64,000 bases of DNA from Rosa chinensis (taxonomy: Eukaryota > Streptophyta > Magnoliopsida > Rosales > Rosaceae), in the NCBI RefSeq assembly GCF_002994745.2, contig NC_037090.1, positions 29,866,501 to 29,930,500 of the forward strand. The letters run 5' to 3'. Numbering within the stretch: position 1 is the first letter of the stretch; each line of letters opens with the position of its first letter. Below, piece after piece: positions 12,244 through 23,937 of this stretch. The notes below the pieces were generated by a model. The model was not told the origin of the DNA. It saw only the letters and a list, made by a program, of their open reading frames with translations, and made no database searches. Position numbers and translations under genes: made by a program.

Positions 12244-12631
12244 TTAAACAAAGTTAATGCCTCGACCCTTTTTCATGTCTAAGAGAAAAACCTGGAGCCT
12301 TTCTTCACTCGGGCCAAAACCTGGAGCTTTTCTTCACCATCTTTCAAGTCTGAATTAAGGTTCTGCGGGGTTCGATTTGGCGGTTTTTGTTCTGCTGAAA
12401 ATGGGGATTGGGTTCTCACCAATCGAGTTGGGTTCTACTCGATTAGGGCTCAAGTTGGGTTCGATTTGGGGGTTTTCCATTATGCTAAAAAGGGGATTGA
12501 GTTGGGTTCGAGTTGAAGGAGGAGGAAAGGGGTTTCACGGGTTTAGGGATTGTTGCTCAATTCCTTTCGATTGGTGAGTTAAATTTGAGATTTCATTGCT
12601 CTTATTCATTGTCTTTGTTCATTGTCATCGG

Positions 12632-14377
12632 GGGTCCCAAAACGATATGTTCTATTTTGATCTTAACAACATCAAGAGCAACCTCGTTGGCTCTCACCTA
12701 GTCGAATCTGCTCACTAATCGGTACCAGTTTCCTTTTCTCTTTCTCTATGTGTTTCGGTTTGTTTAAATTAAAGATATGCGGTTGATTTTCAAGGGTATT
12801 GAGCTTGTTTATTTGCTGGGTTTCAGACGAATAAGAAGATGCAAGAGGAAAGGAGAATCTTGGCCAACTTATGGAATTGTGTTTCCGATGAGGATGGTTT
12901 CGAAAGCCAAATGCTTTCGCGGTATGAGTCCTTTGTTTTTTTTTTTTTTTTTTTTAAAAAAACAAATTTTGACTGGTGGTTGTGGATTGTTGTGGGGATT
13001 TAGTTTTATTTTTGTGATTCAATTAGGGCATTTTTTGTTAAGCCTGGTTGTGTAATAAACCTAGTTGTGTGATTAATGGTTGATGGCGTATAGATTAAAT
13101 AGGCTAGATCAATTGTGATTTTCTTGTCCCGGAAAATCACTTCTTTACTGTGTGAGGTTGCTGAGAAATCCAATAAAGGTTCAATCTGAGTTTATTTTTT
13201 GTATCTGGACTCTATCTAATGCACTTAGTGTTGTTAGGTTTTGCCGTTTGTGTCTTTAATCTCAATCACCAGCTGAAGATTGGTTTGAATTAGGTATCAA
13301 CTGATGAAGTTTAGAATGTCTTCCTGTACATTATTCATTACTAGTTTTACGAGTTTTAGACCTCAGCTCCTACAACTCCTAGATTTAGTATTTTAAACTT
13401 GAAAGCAATCTTTGCTATATGTTTATATATATACATGTATGTCTATATATATTATGTTATCATTGACCAGTATGAAGATGCTTGCTCTTATACTTCTATG
13501 TCGTAAGGTGATTCTATTCTCTACTCTCTCTATTCTCCAGCAGGAGTTTCCTCCTTTCCCTCCAGGTCCATCTCTGCTCTTACTCTTTTCTTCAATCTTG
13601 TGTTCATCAGATTGTTTTTTATTTAATCTTGCTCAGTTATCATCTTTGATTGTCATTTATTCTTCTTAATTTCATATCCAGTTATGATTAGATATTTTGT
13701 AAAGATCCAAGATTCGGGGGCTCCAAGTTTGTGAAGGAGATGGGGCTCAATCATCGAGCTGCACTATATCTCCAATTTCAAAAGAGAGGCTTTTGGGTAT
13801 GTCATATTTTCTTAGAATCTGAATCTATTTATGGGTTTTTGTTCTGGCATAGACCCATTACAAGGTTTTTGTTCTCGTCCTTATTTTTTCTTTTTGCAAG
13901 TTGAATTATTGATTTTGATTCTTGTTGTGCTATTTTGATGGTCAAATCGATTTTGTTCTGTTTTATTTAATATGTTTTCAAAAAGCATGCTTCTCAGTCA
14001 ATATTAGAAGACTCTCTGTAAGTCAATATTTCGTTGAAGATCTACTTCTACTTATTTACAGTTTTGTTGAATCTTTGCTCTATTTTTCTTAGTACTCAAG
14101 TGTGGTGTAAAGGTATAACATGTTTCCGTTTCAATAATTGTAACTTGTGCACTTATTGACTCCTGCATATCTTTTTTAGCATGGTAAGAAGACCACTACG
14201 CTCTTTGTTAAAGTCAAAGTTAAAAGACCACATAGGTTGCTCTATCTAATTGATTATGATCATGTCCTACTCAAGTATCTGATGGTAGAGATTGACTCAT
14301 TGCTCAAGAAAAAGCATTGCCATGCACTACTTAGTTTGGATGAACTTGTCAAGTTATTTTCTGCTAGTATATGCTTG
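12632..14377 (+). other. Possible captured host exons in CACTA II (unidentified)
   Basis: Several segments look like exons: about 12632-12716 (NDMFYFDLNNIKSNLVGS), 12826-12921 ending at a GTATGAG donor (KKMQEERRILANLWNCVSDE), 13705-13794 ending at GTATGTC (FVKEMGLNHRAALYLQFQKR) and 14182-14370 (RPHRLLYLIDYDHVLLKYLM). They share the forward strand and are separated by T-rich, intron-like sequence, as expected for a spliced host-gene fragment carried by a CACTA. I recognise no family, the phases do not obviously join, and no complete frame exists. Confidence 0.3.
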
Positions 14378-16390
14378 CTTTCATGTTTGATGATTGGTAA
14401 TTAACTTTGCTATAGATTGCTATAGATGATTGGTGATTAACATCTGGTTGACTCTGTGAAGCAAAATTTAGACACAGAAATTAGATATTGATGGGAAGCT
14501 AATCTCTGTTCTTTTTCTCCTATACAGGTTGGTGAACAAAATTAATGTTTCTTTCTCCTATGCAGTTTCGAGCAGGTCTCTTTTGCTTCACAAATGAGAA
14601 ATAGCTGTAACATTTCAATTAGGTATTACATGATGTAGACCTCTTTTGCTTTCTCTATTTTTATTTTTAAGAGAGAATTTTTGCCCTATGTTTTAAAGTT
14701 AAGTTCTTGTGGGTGATGTTTTCAGCATGTTTTTACATACGAGTTTCTGGTCACATAAACCTGGTGGAATAATTGTCTTTCCTCAATGAAGCTTGGTAAG
14801 TTAATATTCAGATGGGTACACTTTTGTTCAGTTGAGGTTTCACTTTTCCATTATTCGCTATTTTGTTTTGTTTGGAAATGCTGAAGTACTAAAATTTTGG
14901 GAACCTCCTTGGTTTAATATCTCTATCTGATTGTATTTTCTTACTGATTATTAATTTCTGTTTGCAGGTGAGACAGGGGAAGAATGGTGTGGAGGAAGTT
15001 TCGGAATTGGGTCCTCTCTGAGACTTGGCTTTGCAGCTCCTAAAGTGACCATACTTATAGCTAATTAGCTCACTTGCATCATTTGATGTTTGTAGGAGAA
15101 AGATATTGAGGGGTTGAGCTTACTGACCATACTTGGCTTGAGTGAATCATACATGATGAGGTACTTTGTGCTAATGAATTAGTGTTCTTTTCCCAATTAT
15201 CCTGTTGGAATCATTTGTATTGATTGGCATGATTGCCTTTATTTTGGATAGTCTTGTATGCTGACAGAAATTCTTTTTATTGGTCATTTGCAATTCAAGT
15301 GCACCTAATGTTATTGTTCTTTTTGATTTGTATTTCTTTAGTCAAGGTTACATATAGTGAACATACTGATATACTGACCACTGTGACTCTACAACCAGCT
15401 TGGTAGGTGCCTCCTTTTCTTATTCTCAAAAGCTGATCCTTTTGAACCACCTCTATATGTCGTTCATCTTATGAATATCCAATACTCAATAGAGATCTGC
15501 ATTGTTTTCTCCATAGAGATTCCTTGTAGTCTGTAGACATTCAGATGCATTATCATTTAATGTAGTTTGAATTATTGTTTTGTTGCATGAGATTGATGCA
15601 TGCCTACTAATATCATTTATATTTCGGTTTCTTACAGGTAATGTGAATGACAATATTACATACATTTGCTATTAATTGCTTATGTTATTTCAGTTTACTA
15701 GTCTTCTGAAGATCAGTTATTGATTGTCAACCTTTTTAACATGTCATTACCATACATATATATCAACATTATATTCTAATGATAGCATAGCCTGGATGAT
15801 TTTGGAAATAGGTACAGTCTACTACTTTGGATACATGGCTGCCAGAGCAGATTGCTTTTATGGAATATAAGAGCTCGCTTTAGCCTCCCTCCCTATCTCT
15901 CTCTCTCTAACTTGTTTCTTTCTCTATCTACCGTATGTGCGCACTACTCATTCCCATATGTGTTGCTAAATCGTACAGGTACCATCTTATAGCATCTTGT
16001 TAACATGACTCTCAAAATGACTAGCATTCCTGAGGCAACTGGATACAATGCATTGCTCTGCTTTCATTGTAGTCATAGTTGTTTTTTTTTCCTTCTCCTT
16101 CTATCCCCCATAAGTTTACTGAAAGTAGTTCTTTTAGAAAAAGTCACTTCACATTTTATGCTTGGGATGACTTTATTCAATGTCTAGTGACTTATCATAT
16201 TCAAATTCTTTATCATGTTAACCAACATATTGTGTTTCACTATGTAGCTTTGCGTAATGAGAAGGCAAACAATTATTGGGAAAAAGGTTGCCACCAAATG
16301 CAGACAGAAGTGCGATCGAGAAGTTTATTCGTGCCAAGTAATTACTAGATGAAGATAATTCTGATCTTTATGAGGAACTTGGATAGTTAG

Positions 16391-16425
<35 letters not shown>

Positions 16426-16640
16426 CTCTCTATGAGCAATTAGAATGATTTTTTGAGTTTTAATGTATGGATGATTGGAAAATACATCCTTTATAGTACA
16501 TTGGATTCTTTAATGTATGAATTGGAGTACTTCAATTGATGAATTGGATTCAGATTCTTTCCAATATTGATAGTACTATTATTTAGGTAATAATAGAGTA
16601 TTAATTTTGCCCAATTTGGTTCACACAATGATTAAATAAC
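14378..16640 (+). other. CACTA II core, no gene recognised
   Basis: T-rich, intron-like sequence with short open stretches only. An AT/CT microsatellite lies at 16393-16432. A short segment near 16347-16386 ends DEDNSDLYEELG before a stop and could be the last exon of whatever gene was carried, but nothing supports an identity. Confidence 0.4.
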
Positions 16641-17104
16641 AATCATACCATACTAATACTCTACAAATCGTTGTGTGAGGCATCATACAACAGGAGCAAT
16701 TGAATTCTGTTGTCGTAAAAGTTAATCACACAACAGAACCAATTGAACTCTGTTGTCCTAAAGTTAATCACACAACAGATATAGTCCAAGAACTGAAGTT
16801 TGAAGATCAATCAGACAACAGACAAAATAAAAAAATGTTGTCTGACACGCTTAACATACAACAGCTTAAAACTGGCACTGTTGTCTGAAGACAGCGCCTC
16901 AACTGCTGCTCAACTGTGCTTGGCATCTGCCGAGCTATCACACAACAGTTATAACACATACATGTTGTCTGTGTGTTTCTAACACAATTGTGTTCCACCG
17001 TTGTCTGATTTTTCATCAGACAACGGCTCACTCTACAACGGTGGGTCTCCAAATCCCACAACGGTTTTCTGCCATTATCTGATAAGATTTTTGGTGTAGT
17101 GATA

Positions 17105-18330
17105 AGAGAGTAATTGGTAGTGCAGTGACAGAAGATTGAATTGACCTAGTATTGACATCTCCTTGTCCTGGACTCACAAGATAATCAAAATATAGGTTGA
17201 GTTCAAATCGAATTGGGCATTCAATTAGAGAGCATTTAATTGAAATTACCTCAAATTATATATACTATGACATCTCACATTTGGATTTAGCAAAAAATAA
17301 AAAATCGACCTTGATTAATCAAGCTCTACTAGAATGATATACAAGGAAGAAGAAAGAAGAATCTAATGTTACTCACTGAGATGAGAGCTTCAAAGATGGT
17401 AGATCCAAAGAGGAGCCTCAGAGACAGAGACAAAGCTTCATCAGACTATGAGAGGAGAATGGCAAGGTTAGAAAAGGGCGCTTTCTTTTTAAACTTTGAA
17501 TTAGCGCTTTCTGTTTTTCGATGCCCGCCTTCGATCATCACCATGCCCCTTTTTTATTATCTTTTCTTTTTCTTTTTTCTCTAATTCTTTGGTATGCCGC
17601 TTATAAAAACAAAAATAGATTTAGGGTTTAGGGTTTAGGGGTTAGGGGTTAGGGGTTAGGGGTTAGGGGTTAGGGTATAGGATAAGTTTATGATTGTGAA
17701 TAGCTTAATGATTTTTTATTTGAATATTTAGTATCATTATTTATAAGTAAATACTTAAATCAGGCACATTTTGCATATGTGGAACTGTGGTCCATCAAAT
17801 TGAATAAGAAAGACATTCATTATTGAACGACAGTATCTATGTACGTATATACAAAATCGGTTGTATCATGAGTCATTGTCATGTTATCGTGGTAAGAAAT
17901 ATAAATTCATGCCATGTATGATGCAGTGGTTCTTAAGTCAAAGAGATGTAGTAGAGGGAAACTCAATTGCAGAAAACGGGGAAGTGAAAACGAGTCATTC
18001 ATATTAATGTTTACAAATGAACATATCAAATTAGTATCGTCAAGGACAATCGATTATCACTAACTTGTTTATTAACTATGAAATCATTCATACAATACCG
18101 CCTTACGGTTTTAAAGAGGTCCATGATATTTTAAAGCAAAAATATGAATAATACTTGTGTATATGAATTTTAATGATCATGAAATCAAATATGTCAATAG
18201 TGCATTCCACACTTAAAAAAGAAAAGAAAAAATGATTATGACAAATATAAACACCTAGCACATGTCATTCATTGGTAATCTTATTATATATTTATTTATT
18301 GCAGGTAAACGTATTTCTTCATCTCAAATT
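17105..18330. other. Right interior of CACTA-like I; no gene recognised
   Basis: A short open segment at 17381-17490 (SKMVDPKRSLRDRDKASSDY) could be a captured exon but matches nothing I know. It is followed by the telomere-like tract. The remainder is A/T-rich without coding signal. Confidence 0.4.
17620..17677. repeat. Interstitial telomere-like tract
   Basis: Two to three copies of the plant telomere unit TTTAGGG are followed by about five copies of a variant unit, GGGGTTA. This is a short internal tract inside a transposon, not a chromosome end. Confidence 0.85.
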
Positions 18331-19090
18331 TTCTCATTTCTTCGCTGTTCAATTTGGAGGTTCTTACACAATTTTCTGAACTAATAACGATGAAAATAGT
18401 TATTTCCTCGCTAATTGCTTCTTTTGACAAGGAAATGGTTCCTTGTAGAAAACAGTTTTTTAGCGAAGAAACCATAGTTTTGTTGTCATTGGATTTGACG
18501 GATCATACTTAGTTTTTCGCTGAACTAATAAGGAGGAAAATGGTATTTCCTCACTAAATGCTTCTTTTGGTGAGGAAATGGTTCCTCGTAGAACACAAAC
18601 TTTTAGGGAAGAAAACATAGTTTTGTCGCTGTTGAATTTGGCGGGTCTTACTCAATTTTCTACCAAACTAATAACGAGGAAAGCGTTGTTTCCTCATTAT
18701 TGCTTCTTTTGGCGAGGAAATGATTCCTCTTAGAACATAGACTTTTAGCGAGGAAACCATAGTTTTGTCAATGAATTTGGCTGGTTTTAATCAATTATCC
18801 GCAGAACTAATAACAAGGAAAGTGTTATTTCCTCACTAATTGTTTCTTTTAACGAGGAAATGGTTCCTCGTAGAACATAGACTTTTAGTGAGAAAACTAT
18901 AGTTTTGTCGCCAATGAATTTGGCGGGCCTTACTCAATTATCCGCCAAACTAATAACGAGGAAAGTGTTATTTCCTCGCTAATTGTTTCTTTTAATGAGG
19001 AAATGGTTTCTTGTAGAAAATAGACTTTCAGCGAGGAAACCTTAGTTTTGTCGCCATCAAATTTGGCGGATCCTAAACAATTTGCCCCCA
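18331..19090. repeat. About 143-bp tandem repeats in the right CACTA-like subterminal zone
   Basis: Five to six diverged copies of a unit containing ACCATAGTTTTGTCGCC, TAATAACGAGGAAAG, TTTCCTCGCTAATTG and GGTTCCTCGTAGAACA. The phrase TAGTTTTGT recurs at about 18475, 18618, 18760, 18900 and 19042. These carry the CGAGGAA motif in both orientations. Confidence 0.85.
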
Positions 19091-19401
19091 AACAAATAAT
19101 GACGAAATCATTATTTCCTCGTTGAATGTTGTTTTTGCGATGAAAAAATTCGTCACTGAAGTCTCATATTCTCTCGCTAATAACCTGACGATTTGAGAGA
19201 CCAAATTGTGGTCACCTTTAGTGATAAACTGAAATATTCGTCGTAGAAAGTGATATATAGGGAGGAAAATATGTTCCTCGTAAAAAACCTAATGGCATTT
19301 AGTGCGGAACTTAATTATTCCTCGTAAAAATGTGACATTTATTGAGGAAAATAAATTCCTCACGAAAAACTTGGTCGCTAAAGAGACTTTTTGTTGTAGT
19401 A

Positions 19402-21814
19402 AGGATTGATTATTTTCTAGGTTTTCGTTCTTGTATTTTGGAAAGGAACATTTGAAAGATATACAACTGAGTTGGTTATTAGAGGCTAAAGGATATGTGA
19501 GCACCATTACTGCAACCAAAGTCGATGGTTCTCGAATCCATTATTCTAATACGAAGTTGAAGACAACAGAGCTCCAGCATCATACTATGATTTGTGGCAA
19601 ATGTTTGCATGCAGTAGCAAGTCTGCAAGTGCTTGGAATTTAGATTCTTTAATTTTATATTGTTGATTTGGTTTAGTGCGCTTTGATCTTTGTGTGACAT
19701 TGATCTTTTAATTGAATTAATGTAATGCAAAAAGTTCAATCATGTTTCCAGCTTTCTATGTAAAGTTCTATTGTGAAGCTCATCTCTGTAGCATTTGTAT
19801 AACAACAAGTACCAAACCTCATCTCTATTTGTTTGTTTTTGGGTAAAAAGGCCCAGTAGGAAAGAAAAAAGAAAAATAAAAGTCTACTGGGGAGCAATAG
19901 ACGTCTATTGGGGGGCAATAGACGTTTTGAATTGATGTAATCCCTTCATTATTTTTTCTTTAATCAAAGTTTTATTTGTTTAATTTTAGGAAGATTAGTT
20001 CTCATTCCGGTGACCGAAAGTTCTATTGGAGGACAATTGGCGTCTATTGGGGGGCAATAGGGGGCAATAGAAGTCTATTGGGGCAATAAACCTTTTTGGC
20101 GACCTATAAGATCTCTGACGACCTCTTTGGGGACCTCCGGCAATGTTTTCAGAAAAGTTTGGTGGGCGGCGGTTGGTGGCCAGAATCCGGCGACCGGTGA
20201 TCGGAATCCTGCAGCTGGTGACTGGACTCCGGCAAAGTCTCCTAAGGTTTCTCTCTCTCTATCTTTCTAAGTAACAAATGGGTGAGGGTAAAATAGTCTA
20301 AACAAAATATAAAAAAAACAAAAAAAAAAAACTTAATGGGGTATTAGGGAAAACTTCCTTAGAGTGTTTTGGATAACGGGAAATTAAAAAAACTTAATAG
20401 GGTAAGTGGGAAAAAAAAATCCCTAGAAATGGGGTAAATTGACAAAAACCCAATAGTTTTTTGGGTTTAACTTGTGACTAGTTTTCTTGCTAAAACATTA
20501 TGCCGGAAATTGATTTTTTACTTCATCGACTTTTTATCCAAGATCTGATTTTTCTTCTTTTGTTTTGAAAAATTTTAAGAAGGATATCATTTTCTATGAT
20601 TTTCTTTTGTTCAAAAATAGAAAAGAAAAATCAATAATAACGGAGTAAAATTAAAGAGATCAAAATTAAACGTTGAAAGAACAGAGAAGCGATGAAAGAG
20701 ATTAAAATACAACTATCGGCCAAAGAGGCAAACTCCTATCTCATAGAATGTATGGTTTAAAAAAGAAAAAAAATTCCAAACATGACTCAAAGTGTGTGTC
20801 ATAGCCTCATAGCTCAACATCTTGTCGTATGAATACAGAAACCAAAGCCTCATCATACAGTAGAAACCCATATTTGTATTGGCGCGTGAGGCGCGTGTGT
20901 CTCTGGACACGAAGATAAGTCGTGGAGAAGAAATTCGTGGAACTTCATTCGTGGAACTTCAGTAATTCCACAAAGATGAGTGGTGCAAATTCATTTAAAT
21001 GCATGTTCCTGGTTCCCTGACAGTTTCTGTGGAGGAATGTATGGCATGGTCTTCTCTCACTACTCCAGTCTCTCATCTGTACGTAGGCTCCGTTCTTCAA
21101 CAAAATTTATTTGTGTACGACAAGATGACTAATTAAGTTAAGTAATTAGAGGCTTAGAGCTAGCTAGGCATGCAAACGTCATTATGGTTTTGCAATGTTT
21201 GCGTCATAAACTAGGAATTAGTCCACATATGACGCATCAGATTCACAGAAGCTACTGCAGGACAGATAATCGACGTCGACATACTTTTCCATATGTTCAT
21301 ACCTGGCAGCTTTTTTCGATCCCCGGCTATTCTAGCTTTGAATTACGTACATTATGTGTTTCTAAAAAAATGTGCCTGATTTTGGTACGGCTAGGTTTTT
21401 GAAGCCTAATGATTCTAATTGGACTACAGTTGGAGGCACATTTGGATACAGTGCTCTAGAGCTAACATAAACAATGGAACCAAATGTGAACTGTGATCTT
21501 CATAGCTTGGAGTCGGTGGCGGAATCAGAAAGTTATTTTTGAGGGGGCTCAAAAAAAAAATTATATATAAAAAAATACATAAAATATATTTATTCTATTT
21601 CATTAAGAGCGTAGATATTAAAGTATGTATTAATGTTTTTTTTTCAAATTTGATTCCTTAACATGCATTTTTCTTTCTTCAAGCACTAATTAATAGGTTG
21701 TAATCTCATACATCAAGCAATTTATTAATATTTTCCTTTAACAAAGCATATAAAATTCAGTAATTAGGAAAGTGGTGGTGGTGGGGGGGGGGGGGGGGGG
21801 GGGGGGGGAATAAA
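19402..21814. other. Gene-poor span with TCTATTGGGG repeats
   Basis: A short open stretch at 19431-19640 (HLKDIQLSWLLEAKGYVSTI) has no recognisable family. Repeated pieces of CAATAGACGTCTATTGGGG occur at 19884-20090. A-rich 'ggtaagtgggaaaa' sequence at 20270-20460 resembles the flank at 8140-8210. A segment at 21505-21600 (GGCGGAATCAGAAAGTTAT) looks like a common plant interspersed repeat. No gene is supported. Confidence 0.4.
21783..21808. repeat. Poly(G) homopolymer, about 26 bases
   Basis: An unbroken G run just upstream of the truncated LINE. Its length should be treated as uncertain. Confidence 0.85.
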
Positions 21815-22329
21815 CTCCCCAATCCAGAAAGCATCTACTGGTTGTCTAGTTTCATTATCTGTAATACTTATGGTAATTCTTTAGTTGCAGCATCTAGGGT
21901 GTTGGGTTCTACAGGTACATTAACTGCGGAAGCTACTGCATTAAGAGAAGGTCTTCATACAGCTGACCTTCAAGGATTCAATCAAATTATATTGGAATGT
22001 GACTCCAAGTTACTCATAGACTGCATATGTGGCAGGCTACTGGTCATTGGACTCTGATGATTTTAATCCGAGATATTAAAAATCTAGCTAAGAAATTTCA
22101 AGATACTATCTTTATACATATACATATATATATGTATATATATATATAAGCTAATTTTGTAGCCGATCATCTTGCTTCGTTAGCTTATAACTTAATAATC
22201 CTAGAATTTGGTTTTTTCTCCTTACCCCTTTTAGTGTACCCAGCGTTCCAGTTGGATCAGCTGGGAATGGGTGTTTGTCGTGATTTTCTTTTTTCGTTGT
22301 AATTTTATTTTGTCATCAGAAAAAAAAAA
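21815..22329 (+). mobile_element. 5'-truncated LINE: RNase H end with poly(A)
   Basis: About 70 codons match the RNase H-like domain at the end of plant L1-type ORF2 (TLTAEATALREGLHTADLQG, then LECDSKLLIDCI). A second block near 22155-22300 reads ADHLASLAY and FQLDQLGMGVCRDFL in another frame, separated by an AT microsatellite (22107-22149). A stop near 22297 is followed by TTTTATTTTGTCATCAG and a short poly(A) at 22320-22329, the usual LINE 3' end. It is a dead fragment. Confidence 0.8.
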
Positions 22330-22555
22330 TTTAAGGTAGTAAAATGAATTCAGTCAAGAAAGTAAAGCAATAACCAAATAAAATAAAATAAAAATAAAAA
22401 TCCAATGAGAAAAAAAGAAAGGAAAAAAAAAACAAAGAGGGGAGAGAGAGACTATAGGGGACCCCAAAGCAAAGACTATAGTGTAGCTTTGGTTAAAGAG
22501 CTATATATATATAGTTGGGCAGCAATTCCAGTGGGAAAGAAGCACAAGTGCAGAT

Positions 22556-22709
22556 ATGGAGGAGTGTAAGCCCACTGAGATCAGCAGCTGGAAGATGTTT
22601 GGAGGGTACAATAAGAAATACAAGCATTTCAGTCCTACGTACACTGGACTGCTCCATGATCTTCCACGTCTATGTCCCTCCTTCCCCTTCCCCTTCCCAC
22701 AAATTCCCC
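22556..22709 (+). pseudogene. S-formylglutathione hydrolase, orphan first exon
   Basis: The start codon at 22556 gives PTEISSWKMFGGYNKKYKHF, matching the N-terminus of plant S-formylglutathione hydrolase, the esterase that completes glutathione-dependent formaldehyde oxidation in the cytosol. After HFSPT the match continues one frame over (CSMIFHVYVPPSPSPSHKFP), so there is a small indel near 22640. The exon ends at a canonical donor (CCC|GTAAGT at 22709/22710), where I recall the first intron of the family lying. The catalytic Ser-Asp-His exons do not follow within the next kilobase. It is probably a segmental or transposon-borne exon copy, not a processed copy, because the donor is kept. 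Confidence 0.8.
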
Positions 22710-23928
22710 GTAAGTGTTGTTTTTCCATTTCCAAATTTTCATTATTTTCATACCCAAATCGACTGATTATCTGGGTTTTTTTATTTTGATACCCTGTGGG
22801 TTATGTGGGTAAATTTATTGTATTTTAAGGTATCAGTTGTTAAGGGTTTTGCTCTGTTTGTATCTAATTTTTCCGGAGTTGTGTTCTTTGTGCATGTCTT
22901 CTGCTTTTTTGTTGTTGACATATACACACGTAAGGATAGACAACCCAATTGAGAAACCTGGAACTGTGGCTTTCGATCAGTGTAATAATCGAATATTTTT
23001 CATACCTCTTTCTAAATGGAAGCAGTTACGCGCTTAATTGACAACTTTGTCTTCGATGAAAAATTCAGTAAAATTTTGTGTTATGTCATTGTTGTAAGCT
23101 TAACATCTTTTCATTAGTTTCTTGGGAACCTAATACATCTCCTAGTAAGTCGAGTTCCCTCGAATCAAATCAGGATTTAATTATCTCGTGAAACTATGGT
23201 GTTAATCTTCACAGCTTGAGCGAGGCAACAATTCTGTTTTATCAATATTATACGACATATATGAGTCAGCAGATTCTATCAGTATTATTTCCATCGCTAG
23301 TAGATTTTTTTTATTTTATTATTATTTTTTATTTTTATTTTTTATCTTAAGTTCTCATCAACGGCCTTTCACTTACAAATTGGTAAGCATATAACCTATC
23401 CAGGAATGTATTTGTCTACTTGACCATGTGGATTCAATTTGTTCATTTCACCATATATTTCAATTTTATGAATTGAGATTAAACTCACGATTAATTTGTT
23501 CATTTCACCATATATTTCAATTTTATGAATTGAGATTAAACTCACGTTTACATCTAGTGCGTAATCATAGATCAAGACCTGAAGTCTCTTGATCGGATTA
23601 TAGGGAACCACGAGAGTTACATAATCAAAATTGCAACTAGAAGTTTCTCAAAGCTTATACAATTAACAATAGCCAGAAGTTTCTCAGAGTTATACAATGA
23701 TATGAAGAAATATTATAATACGTTAACAACACGCTTTTCTCGTATGTAGAAATCAACCATATCTCCTTCAAATAGATATCCACTTGAAACTTAACAATAA
23801 TATAACGTATTATACTTGGAGAAGATTTTTGCTATCTCATATAGCACTCTAATCAAAGACTATAACGTATGTATATATTATCAAAAGATTTTAATTTGCC
23901 ACTAAGATGATGTCTTGATGAGACTATT
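22710..23928. other. No gene; 57-bp tandem duplication at 23436-23549
   Basis: Intron-like A/T-rich sequence follows the orphan hydrolase exon, without any further exon of that gene. A 57-bp unit containing AATTTGTTCATTTCACCATA and GAATTGAGATTAAACTCACG is duplicated head to tail at 23436-23492 and 23493-23549. Confidence 0.7.
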
Positions 23929-23937
23929 TATCAATAT

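Larger units (their letters stand above)
11293..17101. mobile_element. CACTA element II (5.8 kb), inserted in CACTA-like I
   Basis: It has classical ends: CACTACACCAAAAA on the left, with the exact complement TTTTTGGTGTAGTG on the right. A 3-bp target duplication ATA flanks it at 11290-11292 and 17102-17104. Subterminal zones (11300-11940 and 16640-17090) are dense in ACAACAG/CTGTTGT and GTTGTCTGA motifs in both orientations. I find no transposase or TNP2 motif, so it looks non-autonomous. Its core contains a MITE and possible captured exons. The same subterminal motif occurs in CACTA III at 58332-61911, so the two probably belong to one family group. Confidence 0.88.
8658..19401. mobile_element. 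CACTA-like element I with CGAGGAA subterminal repeats (non-autonomous)
   Basis: The left end reads TACTACAACAGAAAAG and the complement of the right end reads TACTACAACAAAAAG, a degenerate form of the CACTACAA end of CACTA transposons. Both subterminal zones (8665-9240 and 18331-19385) are packed with CGAGGAA/TTCCTCG motifs in both orientations, as expected for transposase-binding repeats. No CACTA transposase is recognisable inside. The first base is T instead of C at both ends, and I do not see a matching 3-bp duplication, so the pairing of these ends is inferred from shared motif content. CACTA element II is inserted within it. Confidence 0.6.

Noticed and set aside
20713..21402. Short open frames near 20.7-21.4 kb as small genes
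   Set aside because: No homology, no splice or promoter context, and composition typical of non-coding sequence.
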